From Gammaproteobacteria bacterium (lineage in GTDB: Bacteria > Pseudomonadota > Gammaproteobacteria > Steroidobacterales > Steroidobacteraceae), in NCBI GenBank assembly GCA_009692285.1, contig SHZO01000003.1:1-45890 (forward strand): a DNA stretch of 45,890 nucleotides. The letters run 5' to 3'. Under the pieces are notes generated by a model that saw only the letters and a program-made list of their open reading frames with translations, was not told the DNA's origin and ran no database searches. A program made the translations under genes and the position numbers. Below, piece by piece: positions 25,982 to 34,967 of the stretch (the stretch's first letter is position 1; the number at the start of each line of letters is the position of its first letter).

Positions 25982-26944
25982 TTAATTAGTTGCGCGCTGG
26001 CGATGAATTAGTTTAATGGCAAGCTCAACTGCAGCTGCCAAGCTACCGCAGTCAGCGCGGCCTGTACCGGCTAGATTGAGTGCAGTACCGTGATCCACTG
26101 ATGTGCGGATTAGCGGTAAGCCTAAAGTGACATTTACCGCATGGCCGAAACCTGCGTGCTTGAGAACTGGAAGACCCTGATCGTGATACATCGCTAATAT
26201 GGCATCGGCGCGTGCTAGTTCGCGGGGAATAAAAGCAGTATCAGCGGGTATGGGACCAAATGCATTAATCCCCTGCGCTTGTGCGAGTGCAATGGCTGGA
26301 CTAATAATATTGATCTCTTCATCGCCGAGCTGCCCGTTTTCACCGGCATGCGGGTTTAAACCACATACAAGAATGCGTGGTGCACTGATACCAAATTTAT
26401 TTTTTAGGTCATGATGCATTACATTCAGAGTAGCTAATAAATTTCCTATAGATAGTGCTGATGGGACAGCGCGTAGAGGTAGATGAGTCGTCGCTAGTGC
26501 AATGCGAAGTTGATCCGCAACTAACAGCATCACTGGGTGCGCGCTGTGAGTCGCTGCAGCAAAATACTCGGTGTGACCTTTAAAGGGCACGCCAGATTCT
26601 ATGATAATATTTTTTTGTAAAGGCGCCGTGACGATGGCTGCGAATTGCCTATTTGCTACACCTTCCAGGGCCGCATTTAAAAGATCCAATACATAGGGTA
26701 CATTGACAACCGCAATTTGGCCGGCTTCAGATCGTTCTCTTAGAGCATGATGCTGTATTAGTGCAGGAGGCTTGAGGCCGATTACCTGTGCTCTGGTGGT
26801 CAGCAGATCTCGATCACCTAAGCAAATTAGCTCACATTCAAAGGAATGATGAGCGAGCAATTGTGCGCAAAGCTCCGGCCCAATACCGGCAGGCTCACCG
26901 GATGTTAGAGCGATTCGTGGCCAATCAACCTTTAATTTCGACAT
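25982..26944 (-). CDS. pdxA: 4-hydroxythreonine-4-phosphate dehydrogenase
   Basis: NAD-dependent step of the DXP-dependent pyridoxal phosphate pathway. It has 320 residues. TSGEPAGIGPE opens the enzyme; TAPLQK and FKGHTEYFA hold substrate and metal residues, and GLNPHAGENGQLGDEE and MYHDQGLPVLK contain the metal-binding His residues. TSVDHGTALNLAGTG closes the core. I chose the ATG at 26944, which overlaps the end of surA by 20 bases; an in-frame extension reaching further into surA is unlikely. Confidence 0.96.
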   Translation of the reverse strand: MSKLKVDWPRIALTSGEPAGIGPELCAQLLAHHSFECELICLGDRDLLTTRAQVIGLKPPALIQHHALRERSEAGQIAVVNVPYVLDLLNAALEGVANRQFAAIVTAPLQKNIIIESGVPFKGHTEYFAAATHSAHPVMLLVADQLRIALATTHLPLRAVPSALSIGNLLATLNVMHHDLKNKFGISAPRILVCGLNPHAGENGQLGDEEINIISPAIALAQAQGINAFGPIPADTAFIPRELARADAILAMYHDQGLPVLKHAGFGHAVNVTLGLPLIRTSVDHGTALNLAGTGRADCGSLAAAVELAIKLIHRQRATN

Positions 26945-28229
26945 ACGCCTCGTCACGCAGACGGCGCAGCCAGAGCTCTGTTTCTTCGTCTGATTTACTC
27001 TCGCGTAATTGCACAAAGCCGCGTTGGCGACGCATTTCGTCCGAGTTATCTATTTTTCTACGACCCAACAGTTGGATGATGTGCCAACCATATTGAGAGC
27101 GGAAGGGTTGACTGAGTTCGTTTTCAGCAAGCGTATTCATAACTTTATCAAACTCTGGGACAAAGGTGCCCGGTGAAGTCCAACCGAGATCCCCGCCCTC
27201 AGCGGCAGAACCAGGGTCTTCAGAGAGAGTCTTAGCGAGACCTGCAAATTCTTCCCCTTTGGAAATGCGTTCACGTACCGCAGTCAGACGTTGCTCCACT
27301 GTGGCGTCATCTTGGATTTCACTAGTCTTAAGAAGAATATGACGCGCATGGCTTTGCTCAATAATTGTAGCTTGATCAGCACCTCGAATTTCATTCAATC
27401 GTACGATGTGATAACCCGATGGCGTACGCAACGGTTCACTAACTTCACCGGCTTTAAGTTTGATTACTAGATCTGCCAATACAGTTGGAATTTCGGGACC
27501 TTTTCGCCAGCCCAAGGCCCCGCCTTCAAGCGCGGTTTGGCTATTGGAATATGCGACAGCCAATTTTGCAAAGTCTTCACCTTGATGAGCACGTAAACTA
27601 ACATCTTGCGCACGTCGAGCGGCTTCATCTAATTGTTGTGGACTCGCTTCTTGAGGTACAGCAACTAAAATATGCGATAGGTTATATTCATTAAGTTCAG
27701 AGGGGCGGCTCTTTTGCTTTTCTAAAAACTGCTCAAGTTCGCGAGGTGAAATATTAATACGTTGAATGACATCACGCTGTCGTAATACTTGTAGCGTCAT
27801 TTCACGGCGTACGGTTTCCCGGTACTCGGAATAGTTAACACCTTGTTGGCTTAAAGTGTTCGGTAAATCTTTAAGAGAAATATTGTTGCGTGTTGCGATA
27901 TCAGATAGTGCTTGATTTAGATTCTCGTCATTAATACTAATTCCGCCACGTTTGGCTTTCTGCATCTGAATTTCTTGCAAGACTAAGCGCTCTATCACCT
28001 GTTGATGGAGTACTACTGTGGGTGGAAGTTCCAGCCCCTGCTGTTTCATACGTTGCATGATGATGTTGGATTGTTCTTCTAGTTCGCTTTGCAATACGAC
28101 GCCATCGTTAACTATGGCTGCTACACGATCGAGAAGTTTGCCGCGATCCGAGAGCGAAGGTGGTGCTGCCCATAGGGTAGGTCCGCAAAGCAAGGCAAAT
28201 AGTGGAAGAAATGGGGCAGATGACTTCAT
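26925..28229 (-). CDS. surA: Periplasmic chaperone SurA
   Basis: Chaperone and prolyl isomerase for outer-membrane proteins. The 434 residues show a signal peptide ending near LWAAPP (about residue 22), an N-terminal chaperone domain (DRVAAIVNDGVVLQSEL), and two parvulin domains. These start near EYNLSHILVAVP (about 180) and QSHARHILLKTSE (about 292), each with its GGxLGW motif (EGGALGWRKG, EGGDLGWTSPG). A short C-terminal helix completes the chaperone core. It follows lptD by 27 bases; LptD is a known SurA client. Confidence 0.97.
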   Translation of the reverse strand: MKSSAPFLPLFALLCGPTLWAAPPSLSDRGKLLDRVAAIVNDGVVLQSELEEQSNIIMQRMKQQGLELPPTVVLHQQVIERLVLQEIQMQKAKRGGISINDENLNQALSDIATRNNISLKDLPNTLSQQGVNYSEYRETVRREMTLQVLRQRDVIQRINISPRELEQFLEKQKSRPSELNEYNLSHILVAVPQEASPQQLDEAARRAQDVSLRAHQGEDFAKLAVAYSNSQTALEGGALGWRKGPEIPTVLADLVIKLKAGEVSEPLRTPSGYHIVRLNEIRGADQATIIEQSHARHILLKTSEIQDDATVEQRLTAVRERISKGEEFAGLAKTLSEDPGSAAEGGDLGWTSPGTFVPEFDKVMNTLAENELSQPFRSQYGWHIIQLLGRRKIDNSDEMRRQRGFVQLRESKSDEETELWLRRLRDEAYVEIKG

Positions 28230-28256
28230 GTGTAAAGTTCCGAAAACAATTGAAAG

Positions 28257-30569
28257 TCAGCGTTTTATGCTGTCTGAGGAGTATCCACGAATTGCTTGTT
28301 CGAAGAAAGTATCAGCAGAGCTTCCGACACTGGCAAGCCCATTAAGTTCTAATTGTAGGTAAATGCCCGTATCACGCTCGCCCGTACGGTTGGAGATAAA
28401 GTGGCGACCCACCAACCGCACACGCCAACAGCAGGCTTTGTACTCCAAGCCGGTAAAGCTCTCTAGGGCCGTCTTCTCTTGTAAATCATAGACTGTTCGA
28501 CCAAAAGCATTCCACCGCGCATTTATCGGCCACGCTCCTGAGAGTTCAGCTTGTTCAATGCGCTCGCGCTGAAAACGATAAGCCAGATTAAGCGCTCGTT
28601 CGCTGTCTGGCCGGTAACGTAGCCGCACTTGGCTGCGTTCTTGTTTGGCTATCTGTGGGTTCCACTGCAGGCCGAGGCTTACGTCCCAGTGGCTCCACGC
28701 TGTGACACCCAGTTGCGCTACGAGATCAGATTGATGCCCTTTGGCACTCACTTCCTGTGGTAGGCGCACTTGCGGTGTTTGAAAATAAAAAATTTTACCT
28801 AAAGTTGCGGAGAGCAATCGGCGTCCGCCGATAGAATCGAAGATTTGGGAGGTAAAGCCTAAACTGGCTTGGTTAGCATCGGCAACACGGTCAGCACCTA
28901 CATAGCTAGTACTACGAAAGAGCTGTACAAAATCTAAATCAGGCACCGCAGTGTCAAATATTGGAAGTTTATTTTGATCTCTATATGGCGTCCAAAGATA
29001 AAGTAGACGTGGCTCTAGCGTAATGCGTTTAAGGCCGCCTAAATTAGCAGTTCGCTCCAGCAGAGCGCCTGCATCAAAGGCGCCTGCCGGCAGCGAGCGG
29101 GTAGGCGTCTGTTCAGCGCCAGGGGCCGTTTGTGCAAGTGCATAGCGCGTAAGGCGCCAACTAGTAGTGGGGCGTAAATAATAACCAGCTTGACTAAAAT
29201 CTAGAGACAGTGTCGGTTTTGCGTCAAACCGCCAGCCTTTCACGCCAGCATCGCGATCAAAGTTTACTAGCTCGGTTTCAATGCCGTAACTTAATCGCAT
29301 AGGATTTGATGCATTTTCATTGGCAAGATTTACTAGTCCACTAGCTTTTAGACTAGGTAACCTAGAATAGGGACGATCTAGAGCCTCAAGATTTTTGTCA
29401 ATAATTTGAAAATGCTCTATGTCTCCACGTAATCGCCAAATTTCATCGCGATAAGTGAGTTGTGCCACACGCTGTAAAAATACGGTGCTAGCTCCATATT
29501 GACTATTAGAGAAGTCTTCAAAGTAATCGGAGTCACTTACGCTTTGTGCATTTAAATCTAACCGCCATCCTGAAGGTAGTTCACTACGATGATTAAAGCG
29601 TAGCCAATTACGATTACTCTGGGTTTGAGAATCAGATTGTAAGAAATCTAGTCTCACACTGCCTTTATGCTTGTCTGTCAAATAGCGTAATTCGCCGTCT
29701 AAATTTACCCCCCGCTCATGGTACTGCGTGGGTTGTAACAATAAGTCGTAATTAGGAGCGAGGTTTAAATAGTAGGGTAGGGTAAGTTGCCATCCGCTGC
29801 GTGTGGTGTGCCCAAAACCCGGAAATAAAAAACCGCTTTTGCGCTGTGTTCCAAGTGGAAAAGAAATATACGGCAGATAAAGAATTGGCACACCCAGAAA
29901 TTCAACGGTAGCATCACGGCCATTGCCTTGTTGGGTGCGAGTGTCTAGATCCAGCGTACTGGCGCGAAGGCGCCAATCTGGATTGGTAGCCGCGCAGGTG
30001 CTAAACCAGACCTTTGAGAGCAGCAGATGACCTTGGGTATTCAGTGATATTTGGTTGGCTGCACCGCGCGCAGGGCGCTCAGGCAGCTCAAATTCCGCTT
30101 CGCTAAAAGATCCTCCGCTTATTGAGTCGTAACGACCACTACTAGCGTGAAGGCGCACTACTGGATCTTGGTAATTTACGGCGCCGTCTAATTTGAAGGT
30201 ACGCGTGCTTTCATCGTACTGCACATCCTTAGCGCTTAGTTGCCGATCCCCATGAGTTAAATTAACGTTACCGTTCAGGGTGGCGTTGCCATTTAAGTTG
30301 AGCACGCCAGAATTACTGCTAATACTAAAGGGTTTCTCAGCTCCAGCGATCTCACTGCTCCGAGTGGTGCTCGGGGGCATAGTCGCAGGTGGGTTGATCG
30401 AGGGCGCGGTGCATTGTGGAACTGGCAGAGTTACTAATTGAGGGGGTGATATTAAGACGCTTGGGGGACTAAGCCCCTCAGCCTCGACGGTCAGCGCTAG
30501 CAATATCCATAGGATTGTGTGCAGCAATCTGCGCAGAGTAACGGAATAGTGGCGAAGTAATCTCAACAT
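28257..30569 (-). CDS. lptD: LPS-assembly outer membrane protein LptD
   Basis: Beta-barrel component of the Lpt machine, which with lipoprotein LptE inserts lipopolysaccharide in the outer leaflet. The 770 residues comprise a signal region, a Pro-rich linker (about 34-70), an OstA/LptA-like jellyroll (about 80-200) and a barrel of about 500 residues. Four cysteines match the E. coli disulfide set: C53, C192 and the pair C713-C714. PYYLNLAPNYDLLLQPT marks the barrel family signature. The ATG at 30569 sits inside a palindrome shared with the divergent amgK region. Confidence 0.95.
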   Translation of the reverse strand: MLRLLRHYSVTLRRLLHTILWILLALTVEAEGLSPPSVLISPPQLVTLPVPQCTAPSINPPATMPPSTTRSSEIAGAEKPFSISSNSGVLNLNGNATLNGNVNLTHGDRQLSAKDVQYDESTRTFKLDGAVNYQDPVVRLHASSGRYDSISGGSFSEAEFELPERPARGAANQISLNTQGHLLLSKVWFSTCAATNPDWRLRASTLDLDTRTQQGNGRDATVEFLGVPILYLPYISFPLGTQRKSGFLFPGFGHTTRSGWQLTLPYYLNLAPNYDLLLQPTQYHERGVNLDGELRYLTDKHKGSVRLDFLQSDSQTQSNRNWLRFNHRSELPSGWRLDLNAQSVSDSDYFEDFSNSQYGASTVFLQRVAQLTYRDEIWRLRGDIEHFQIIDKNLEALDRPYSRLPSLKASGLVNLANENASNPMRLSYGIETELVNFDRDAGVKGWRFDAKPTLSLDFSQAGYYLRPTTSWRLTRYALAQTAPGAEQTPTRSLPAGAFDAGALLERTANLGGLKRITLEPRLLYLWTPYRDQNKLPIFDTAVPDLDFVQLFRSTSYVGADRVADANQASLGFTSQIFDSIGGRRLLSATLGKIFYFQTPQVRLPQEVSAKGHQSDLVAQLGVTAWSHWDVSLGLQWNPQIAKQERSQVRLRYRPDSERALNLAYRFQRERIEQAELSGAWPINARWNAFGRTVYDLQEKTALESFTGLEYKACCWRVRLVGRHFISNRTGERDTGIYLQLELNGLASVGSSADTFFEQAIRGYSSDSIKR

Positions 30570-30587
30570 GTCTTAAGACATTATAAT
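30568..30587. promoter_or_regulatory. Palindrome and symmetric -10-like element between lptD and amgK
   Basis: A perfect 14-base palindrome (ATGTCTT/AAGACAT, 30568-30581) covers most of the lptD start codon. It adjoins ATTATAAT (30580-30587), which reads TATAAT on both strands. No good -35 box is seen on either side. Transcription of lptD from this -10 would begin within a few bases of the ATG, giving a very short or absent leader. An operator plus a bidirectional promoter is inferred, not shown. Confidence 0.4.
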
Positions 30588-30617
30588 GGTGGCTTCTTCC
30601 TGCGCCGCTTGGATTTA

Positions 30618-31691
30618 ATGTTAGCCCCTGATTTGCGTCTTGAAATGCTCAGCCGTTGGGTCATGGATGACTTGGGTCACCCGGATGCAAGGCTGAGTGT
30701 TGCCTCAGCGGATGCCAGTTTTCGGCGATATTTCCGCGCACAATTTCAGGATAGTTCAAGTCTAATAGTCATGGATGCGCCACCAGATCACGAGAATTTG
30801 GGGCCTTACCTGCAAGTAACTCAGTTGCTTACCGAGATCGGCGTGCATGTGCCCCAGATTCATGCCGTAGATCGTTTGCGGGGCTTTCTCTTAATTGAGG
30901 ATCTGGGTGTGACACAGTATCTAGAACAACTCCGTTTACCCGGGCGGGCTTCCAAGCTGTATGACTCCGCGCTGGCGTCTATCTATCAGATACAGACACG
31001 TGGCTTGATGCTCAAATCTGAATTACTTTCTTATGATGCGGCGGTGTTGCAGCGCGAACTAAGCCTAATGCCGGAATGGTTTTGTGCGCGACATTTAGGT
31101 GTTCACTTCACCGCTGAAGAATCACAGTTATGGGAGGCTAGTTGCCAGTTTTTAATTGCAGAATGCATTGCGCAACCCATGGTTTTTGTCCACCGTGATT
31201 ATCATTCGCGTAATCTCATGGTGCTAACTGCAGGCGGGCCTGGAGTTATCGATTTTCAAGATGCGGTTGCAGGTCCGGTGGGCTATGACCTTGTTTCATT
31301 ACTCAAAGATTGTTATATCGCATGGCCACGTTTACAAGTTGAGCAATGGTTAAGCCAGTATCGTTCACAGTTGCAGCGCACAGGTTTTACACAACTCTGT
31401 GGTAATAGCGAATTAGAATTTTTGCGATGGTTTGATTTTTCTGGTTTGCAAAGGCATTTAAAGGTCTTAGGTATCTTTGCTCGTTTATGGTGGCGTGATG
31501 GCAAGATAAGTTATCTTAAGGATTTGCAGCAGACGCTTGATTATGTGCTTGACACGGCCGCACGTTACCCAGAGCTGCGTGATTTCCAAATTTTTTGCAA
31601 GCGTCGTATGTTGCCGTCTCTGGGTGCTGCCAATGTGATGGCACGTACGTCAGTTATTGCAACCGAAGATCAGAGTGTGCAACGGCGATGA
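30618..31691 (+). CDS. amgK: N-acetylmuramate/N-acetylglucosamine kinase AmgK
   Basis: Phosphorylates the anomeric position of MurNAc in the MurU recycling route known from Pseudomonas, which bypasses de novo UDP-MurNAc synthesis. It has 357 residues with an APH-kinase fold. SFRRYFRAQF and LIVMDAP are in the N lobe, LLIEDLG is the hinge, and the catalytic loop is VFVHRDYHSRNLMV. The metal-binding segment GVIDFQDAVAGPVGYDL follows. I chose the ATG at 30618 over an in-frame TTG at 30609. It overlaps murU by ATGA. Confidence 0.92.
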   Translation: MLAPDLRLEMLSRWVMDDLGHPDARLSVASADASFRRYFRAQFQDSSSLIVMDAPPDHENLGPYLQVTQLLTEIGVHVPQIHAVDRLRGFLLIEDLGVTQYLEQLRLPGRASKLYDSALASIYQIQTRGLMLKSELLSYDAAVLQRELSLMPEWFCARHLGVHFTAEESQLWEASCQFLIAECIAQPMVFVHRDYHSRNLMVLTAGGPGVIDFQDAVAGPVGYDLVSLLKDCYIAWPRLQVEQWLSQYRSQLQRTGFTQLCGNSELEFLRWFDFSGLQRHLKVLGIFARLWWRDGKISYLKDLQQTLDYVLDTAARYPELRDFQIFCKRRMLPSLGAANVMARTSVIATEDQSVQRR

Positions 31692-32398
31692 AAGCGATGA
31701 TTTTGGCAGCTGGGCGTGGAGAACGGATGCGGCCACTCACCGATGATTGCCCTAAGCCTTTATTGCAAGTGGGAGGACGTAGTCTGCTTGAATGGCATTT
31801 GATTGCGCTGGCGCGTGCAGGTTTTCGACAGGTGATTATTAATTATGCTTGGCAGGGCGCTAAAATTCCTGCAGCCTTGGGCGATGGCGCACGTTACGGA
31901 CTCGCATTGCACTACAGCGATGAAGGAGATCAACCGTTAGAGACTGCTGGGGGTATTTTTAAAGTTTTATCTTTTTTTGAAGGGGAAAATTTCGTAGTAA
32001 TTAATGGGGATATTTGGACAGATTTTAATTTTAAGAATTTGCCAAATCTAGATGCACATGCAAAAGCAGCTTTAATTTTAGTACCCAATCCTCCTCAGCA
32101 TCCACAGGGTGATTTTGTGCTGCAGCACTTGCTTAATGCGCAAGGTGAGGCAATAGCTAATGTAGTTACAGAACAGCAGGGCTCGCCGCGATACACTTTT
32201 TCAGGTATCGCTGTATACAACAAAAATTTTTTTACAGATTGTAAGGCCGGCAAATTTCCATTAAGCCCTTTATTACAGGCGGCAGCGTACTCAGGAAATG
32301 TACGTGGGCAATTATATCAGGGCTTATGGCATGATATTGGCACCCCTGAGCGATTAAAAGAACTCGATTTACGTTTGGCTGGCGGAGCAATAAGTTAA
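31688..32398 (+). CDS. murU: N-acetylmuramate-1-phosphate uridylyltransferase
   Basis: Converts MurNAc-1-phosphate and UTP to UDP-MurNAc, the partner step to AmgK. It has 236 residues with a nucleotidyltransferase fold: ILAAGRGERMRPLT with KPLL binds UTP, LETAGGIFKVL and VINGDIW give the metal-binding Asp, and YTFSGIAVYN and LWHDIGTPERL complete the sugar site. The ATG overlaps the amgK stop by four bases. Close relatives activate other sugar phosphates; the amgK pairing makes MurU the best call. Confidence 0.93.
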   Translation: MKAMILAAGRGERMRPLTDDCPKPLLQVGGRSLLEWHLIALARAGFRQVIINYAWQGAKIPAALGDGARYGLALHYSDEGDQPLETAGGIFKVLSFFEGENFVVINGDIWTDFNFKNLPNLDAHAKAALILVPNPPQHPQGDFVLQHLLNAQGEAIANVVTEQQGSPRYTFSGIAVYNKNFFTDCKAGKFPLSPLLQAAAYSGNVRGQLYQGLWHDIGTPERLKELDLRLAGGAIS

Positions 32399-32429
32399 AT
32401 TTTCAAGGTAGAAGGCGTAAACTTAATTT

Positions 32430-33500
32430 ATGACTACTCGGAAAAACACGTTAGCAGAGCAAAAACTTGCCGATATAAAAGTAGTACAAGTAAATTTGCC
32501 TGCGCGCCGGAGTGGCGAAAAGTACACCACTCCTCAAGGATTTAGTGCGATTTGTGACGGCATTAAATCTACTAACAATATTGCCGAGCGTCTTTTAGGC
32601 GGCAAGCCACCATGGCTCAAGGCACCGTTGGCGACGGGTAAAGACTACGAGCTCGTGCGCCGTACGGTAAGGGAACATAGTTTAGCCACAGTGTGTGAGG
32701 AAGCTAAATGCCCGAACATTGGCGAGTGTTGGAATGCGGGCACAGCCACCATTATGCTCATGGGTGCAGTGTGCACGCGCGCATGCCGTTTTTGTGCTGT
32801 GGACACAGGCAATCCTAAAGGGTGGCTCGATGATCAGGAACCACAAAACACAGCTCGTACTGTGGAGTTAATGAAGTTAAGGTATGTGGTGCTGACCTCT
32901 GTTAATAGGGATGATTTATTTGATGGCGGCGCGGCACATTTTGCCGCAGTTATTCGTGCGATTAAAAAATTAATGCCTCATACAGCTGTTGAAGCGCTTA
33001 CACCTGATTTCCAGGGTGTGCTAACTGATATTGAAACTGTAGTGGATTCAGCTCTCCAAGTTTTCGCACAAAATGTTGAAACTGTACGGAGATTAACCCA
33101 CCCCGTTCGCGATCCACGCGCAGGTTATGCCCAGACATTGAAGGTTCTTGCTCATGCAAAAAAATATCGCCCAAGTGTGCTCACTAAAACTAGTTTGATG
33201 TTGGGTTTAGGTGAAACAGACGCTGAGATTTTAGAGACTATGGATGATCTGCGTGCTTCTAATGTTGATCTTCTTACCTTAGGCCAATATTTGCAGCCTA
33301 CGGCGCATCATCTACCTGTGGCCCGTTTTATCACGCCAGAGCAATTTGATCTTTGGCGTAGCGCCGCGCTCTCACGTGGTTTTAGAGAATGTGTATCTGG
33401 TCCCTTAGTGCGCTCAAGTTATCGCGCCGAGCAGGCACTTGTGGGGAATAATGCTGGCCTTGATAACAGTAAGCTGCAAGTGTTCGGGCTTCAAGAGTGA
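32430..33500 (+). CDS. lipA: Lipoyl synthase
   Basis: Radical-SAM enzyme that inserts two sulfurs into protein-bound octanoate. The auxiliary cluster cysteines are C89, C94 and C100 ([12 protein letters not shown]), and the radical-SAM cluster C115, C119 and C122 (CTRACRFC). The terminal serine ligand is in VRSSYRAEQ. It has 356 residues; the N-terminal part before the first cysteine is about 20 residues longer than in E. coli. It precedes lipB with a GTGA overlap, the reverse of the common lipB-lipA order. Confidence 0.97.
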   Translation: MTTRKNTLAEQKLADIKVVQVNLPARRSGEKYTTPQGFSAICDGIKSTNNIAERLLGGKPPWLKAPLATGKDYELVRRTVREHSLATVCEEAKCPNIGECWNAGTATIMLMGAVCTRACRFCAVDTGNPKGWLDDQEPQNTARTVELMKLRYVVLTSVNRDDLFDGGAAHFAAVIRAIKKLMPHTAVEALTPDFQGVLTDIETVVDSALQVFAQNVETVRRLTHPVRDPRAGYAQTLKVLAHAKKYRPSVLTKTSLMLGLGETDAEILETMDDLRASNVDLLTLGQYLQPTAHHLPVARFITPEQFDLWRSAALSRGFRECVSGPLVRSSYRAEQALVGNNAGLDNSKLQVFGLQE

Positions 33501-34108
33501 GCACTATGCCGCTTCTGCGGCACTTAGGACGTTTGCCCTATGTAGCAACTTGGCGTGCTATGCAAGAGTTCACTGATAAGCGCGGCCCAGACACACCAGA
33601 TGAAATCTGGTTGCTCGAGCATGATTCAGTATTCACGTTGGGTATGAACGCTGATGCAAAGCATGTGATAGCCACAACGGACATTCCTGTTGTGCGCGTA
33701 GATCGCGGCGGACAGGTTACCTACCATGGGCCCGGACAGTTACTGGTCTACGCCTTAATAGATTTACGTCGTGCAGGCTTGGGTGTCCGTGATCTAGTCA
33801 CCGCTTTAGAGCGCGCCGTAGTTAACTATGCTGCTCGTTACCATATCACGGCCCTTTGCCAGCAGAATGCGCCTGGTGTTTATGTGGCGAATGCTAAATT
33901 AGCAAGCGTGGGCATTCGTGTACGACGTGGTGCGAGTTATCATGGTTTGTCTTTGAATGTAAATATGGATCTTGAGCCCTTTCAGCTAATAAACCCCTGT
34001 GGTTATGCTGGGCTTCCCGTGACGCACTTGGCGATGTTGGGTGGACCAACTGATCTTGTGCAAGTAGCGGATGGATGTGCGTCTGAACTGCTCTATCTGC
34101 TTTCTTGA
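33497..34108 (+). CDS. lipB: Octanoyl-ACP:protein octanoyltransferase
   Basis: Transfers octanoate from acyl carrier protein to lipoyl domains, supplying LipA's substrate. It has 203 residues. [17 protein letters not shown] is the family signature; the catalytic pair is K134 ([10 protein letters not shown]) and C168 ([11 protein letters not shown]). The listed start is a GTG overlapping the lipA stop. An in-frame ATG at 33506 with AAGAG upstream is an equally plausible start and would cost three residues. folE follows after 12 bases. Confidence 0.96.
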   Translation: MSTMPLLRHLGRLPYVATWRAMQEFTDKRGPDTPDEIWLLEHDSVFTLGMNADAKHVIATTDIPVVRVDRGGQVTYHGPGQLLVYALIDLRRAGLGVRDLVTALERAVVNYAARYHITALCQQNAPGVYVANAKLASVGIRVRRGASYHGLSLNVNMDLEPFQLINPCGYAGLPVTHLAMLGGPTDLVQVADGCASELLYLLS

Positions 34109-34120
34109 AGGAGAAAATGT

Positions 34121-34681
34121 GTGCCTAAGCCTGAAGAATTAGATCTCGTACGCCGTTTGCTAACCTATATTGGCGAGAATCCAGATCGCGAAGGGCTGAA
34201 AGAAACGCCGGCGCGGTTTTTAAAAGCTTGGGGCGAATACACACGAGGCTACCATGAGAAGCCAGAGGATATCTTAAAGTCTTTCACAGATGGTGCACAA
34301 AGTGTTGATGAGATGGTCATAGTGCGCGATATCCCAGTTTATTCATTGTGTGAACATCATCTTGCTCCTTTCTTTGGTAAGGCTTATGTTGGGTATGTTC
34401 CAGAAAGACGTATTCTGGGTCTTTCAAAAATTTCACGATTAGTTGAAGTTTTTGCGCGCCGTTTGCAAGTACAAGAGCGTTTAACAAATCAAATAGCAGA
34501 TGCTTTAGATACTAACTTACAGCCTCTGGGTGTGGCTGTAGTTATAGAGTGTCGTCATATGTGCATGGAGTCACGCGGTGTTCGTCATATAGGAACATCT
34601 ACAGTTACTTCTGCGTTGCGTGGGTCGATAAAAAATAGTCCAGATACACGCCGCGAGTTCTTATCTCTTATTGGCCGCTAA
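34121..34681 (+). CDS. folE: GTP cyclohydrolase I
   Basis: Makes dihydroneopterin triphosphate, the first step of folate synthesis. It has 186 residues. The zinc ligands lie in YSLCEHHLAPFFG and IECRHMCMESRG, and VGYVPERRILGLSKISRLVE and GVRHIGTSTVTSALRG are conserved. It starts with GTG at 34121, seven bases after a strong ribosome site, AAGGAG (34108-34113). An ATG four bases earlier opens a different frame that stops after three codons. It is the last gene of the amgK-murU-lipA-lipB-folE run and converges with ybeD across ten bases. Confidence 0.97.
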   Translation: MPKPEELDLVRRLLTYIGENPDREGLKETPARFLKAWGEYTRGYHEKPEDILKSFTDGAQSVDEMVIVRDIPVYSLCEHHLAPFFGKAYVGYVPERRILGLSKISRLVEVFARRLQVQERLTNQIADALDTNLQPLGVAVVIECRHMCMESRGVRHIGTSTVTSALRGSIKNSPDTRREFLSLIGR

Positions 34682-34691
34682 AGGGGCGCTC

Positions 34692-34967
34692 TTAAATTAC
34701 CATCAATACGCCTTCGGCGTCGACGAGCGCATTAACTAATGAGGTGACCTGCTCTCGACTGTCTGCAACGATATGGTAAGTCAGCGCTGTAAAATTAGCT
34801 GCCTTACTGCTGCGTTCCATAATTTGTTCATCTTTCAAGTTCGGACAATGTTGGCGGACGATCGCATCAATACAAGGACGTAAATCTGTGCTTGTACGTG
34901 CAACTACCTTGATCGGATAGTCAGTTGGAAATTGAAGAAGACTCTCCACAGGTGGGTTACTTACCAC
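34692..34967 (-). CDS. ybeD: DUF493 family protein YbeD
   Basis: A 91-residue ACT-like small protein with the family pattern LLQFPTDYPIKVVARTS near the start and a C-terminal EGVLMVI. The regulatory role is not established; in many gammaproteobacteria the gene lies between dacA and lipB. Here it follows dat with a 7-base overlap, using a GTG start at 34967, so it is probably translated by coupling. lipB, its usual downstream neighbour, is on the opposite strand. Confidence 0.92.
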   Translation of the reverse strand: MVSNPPVESLLQFPTDYPIKVVARTSTDLRPCIDAIVRQHCPNLKDEQIMERSSKAANFTALTYHIVADSREQVTSLVNALVDAEGVLMVI

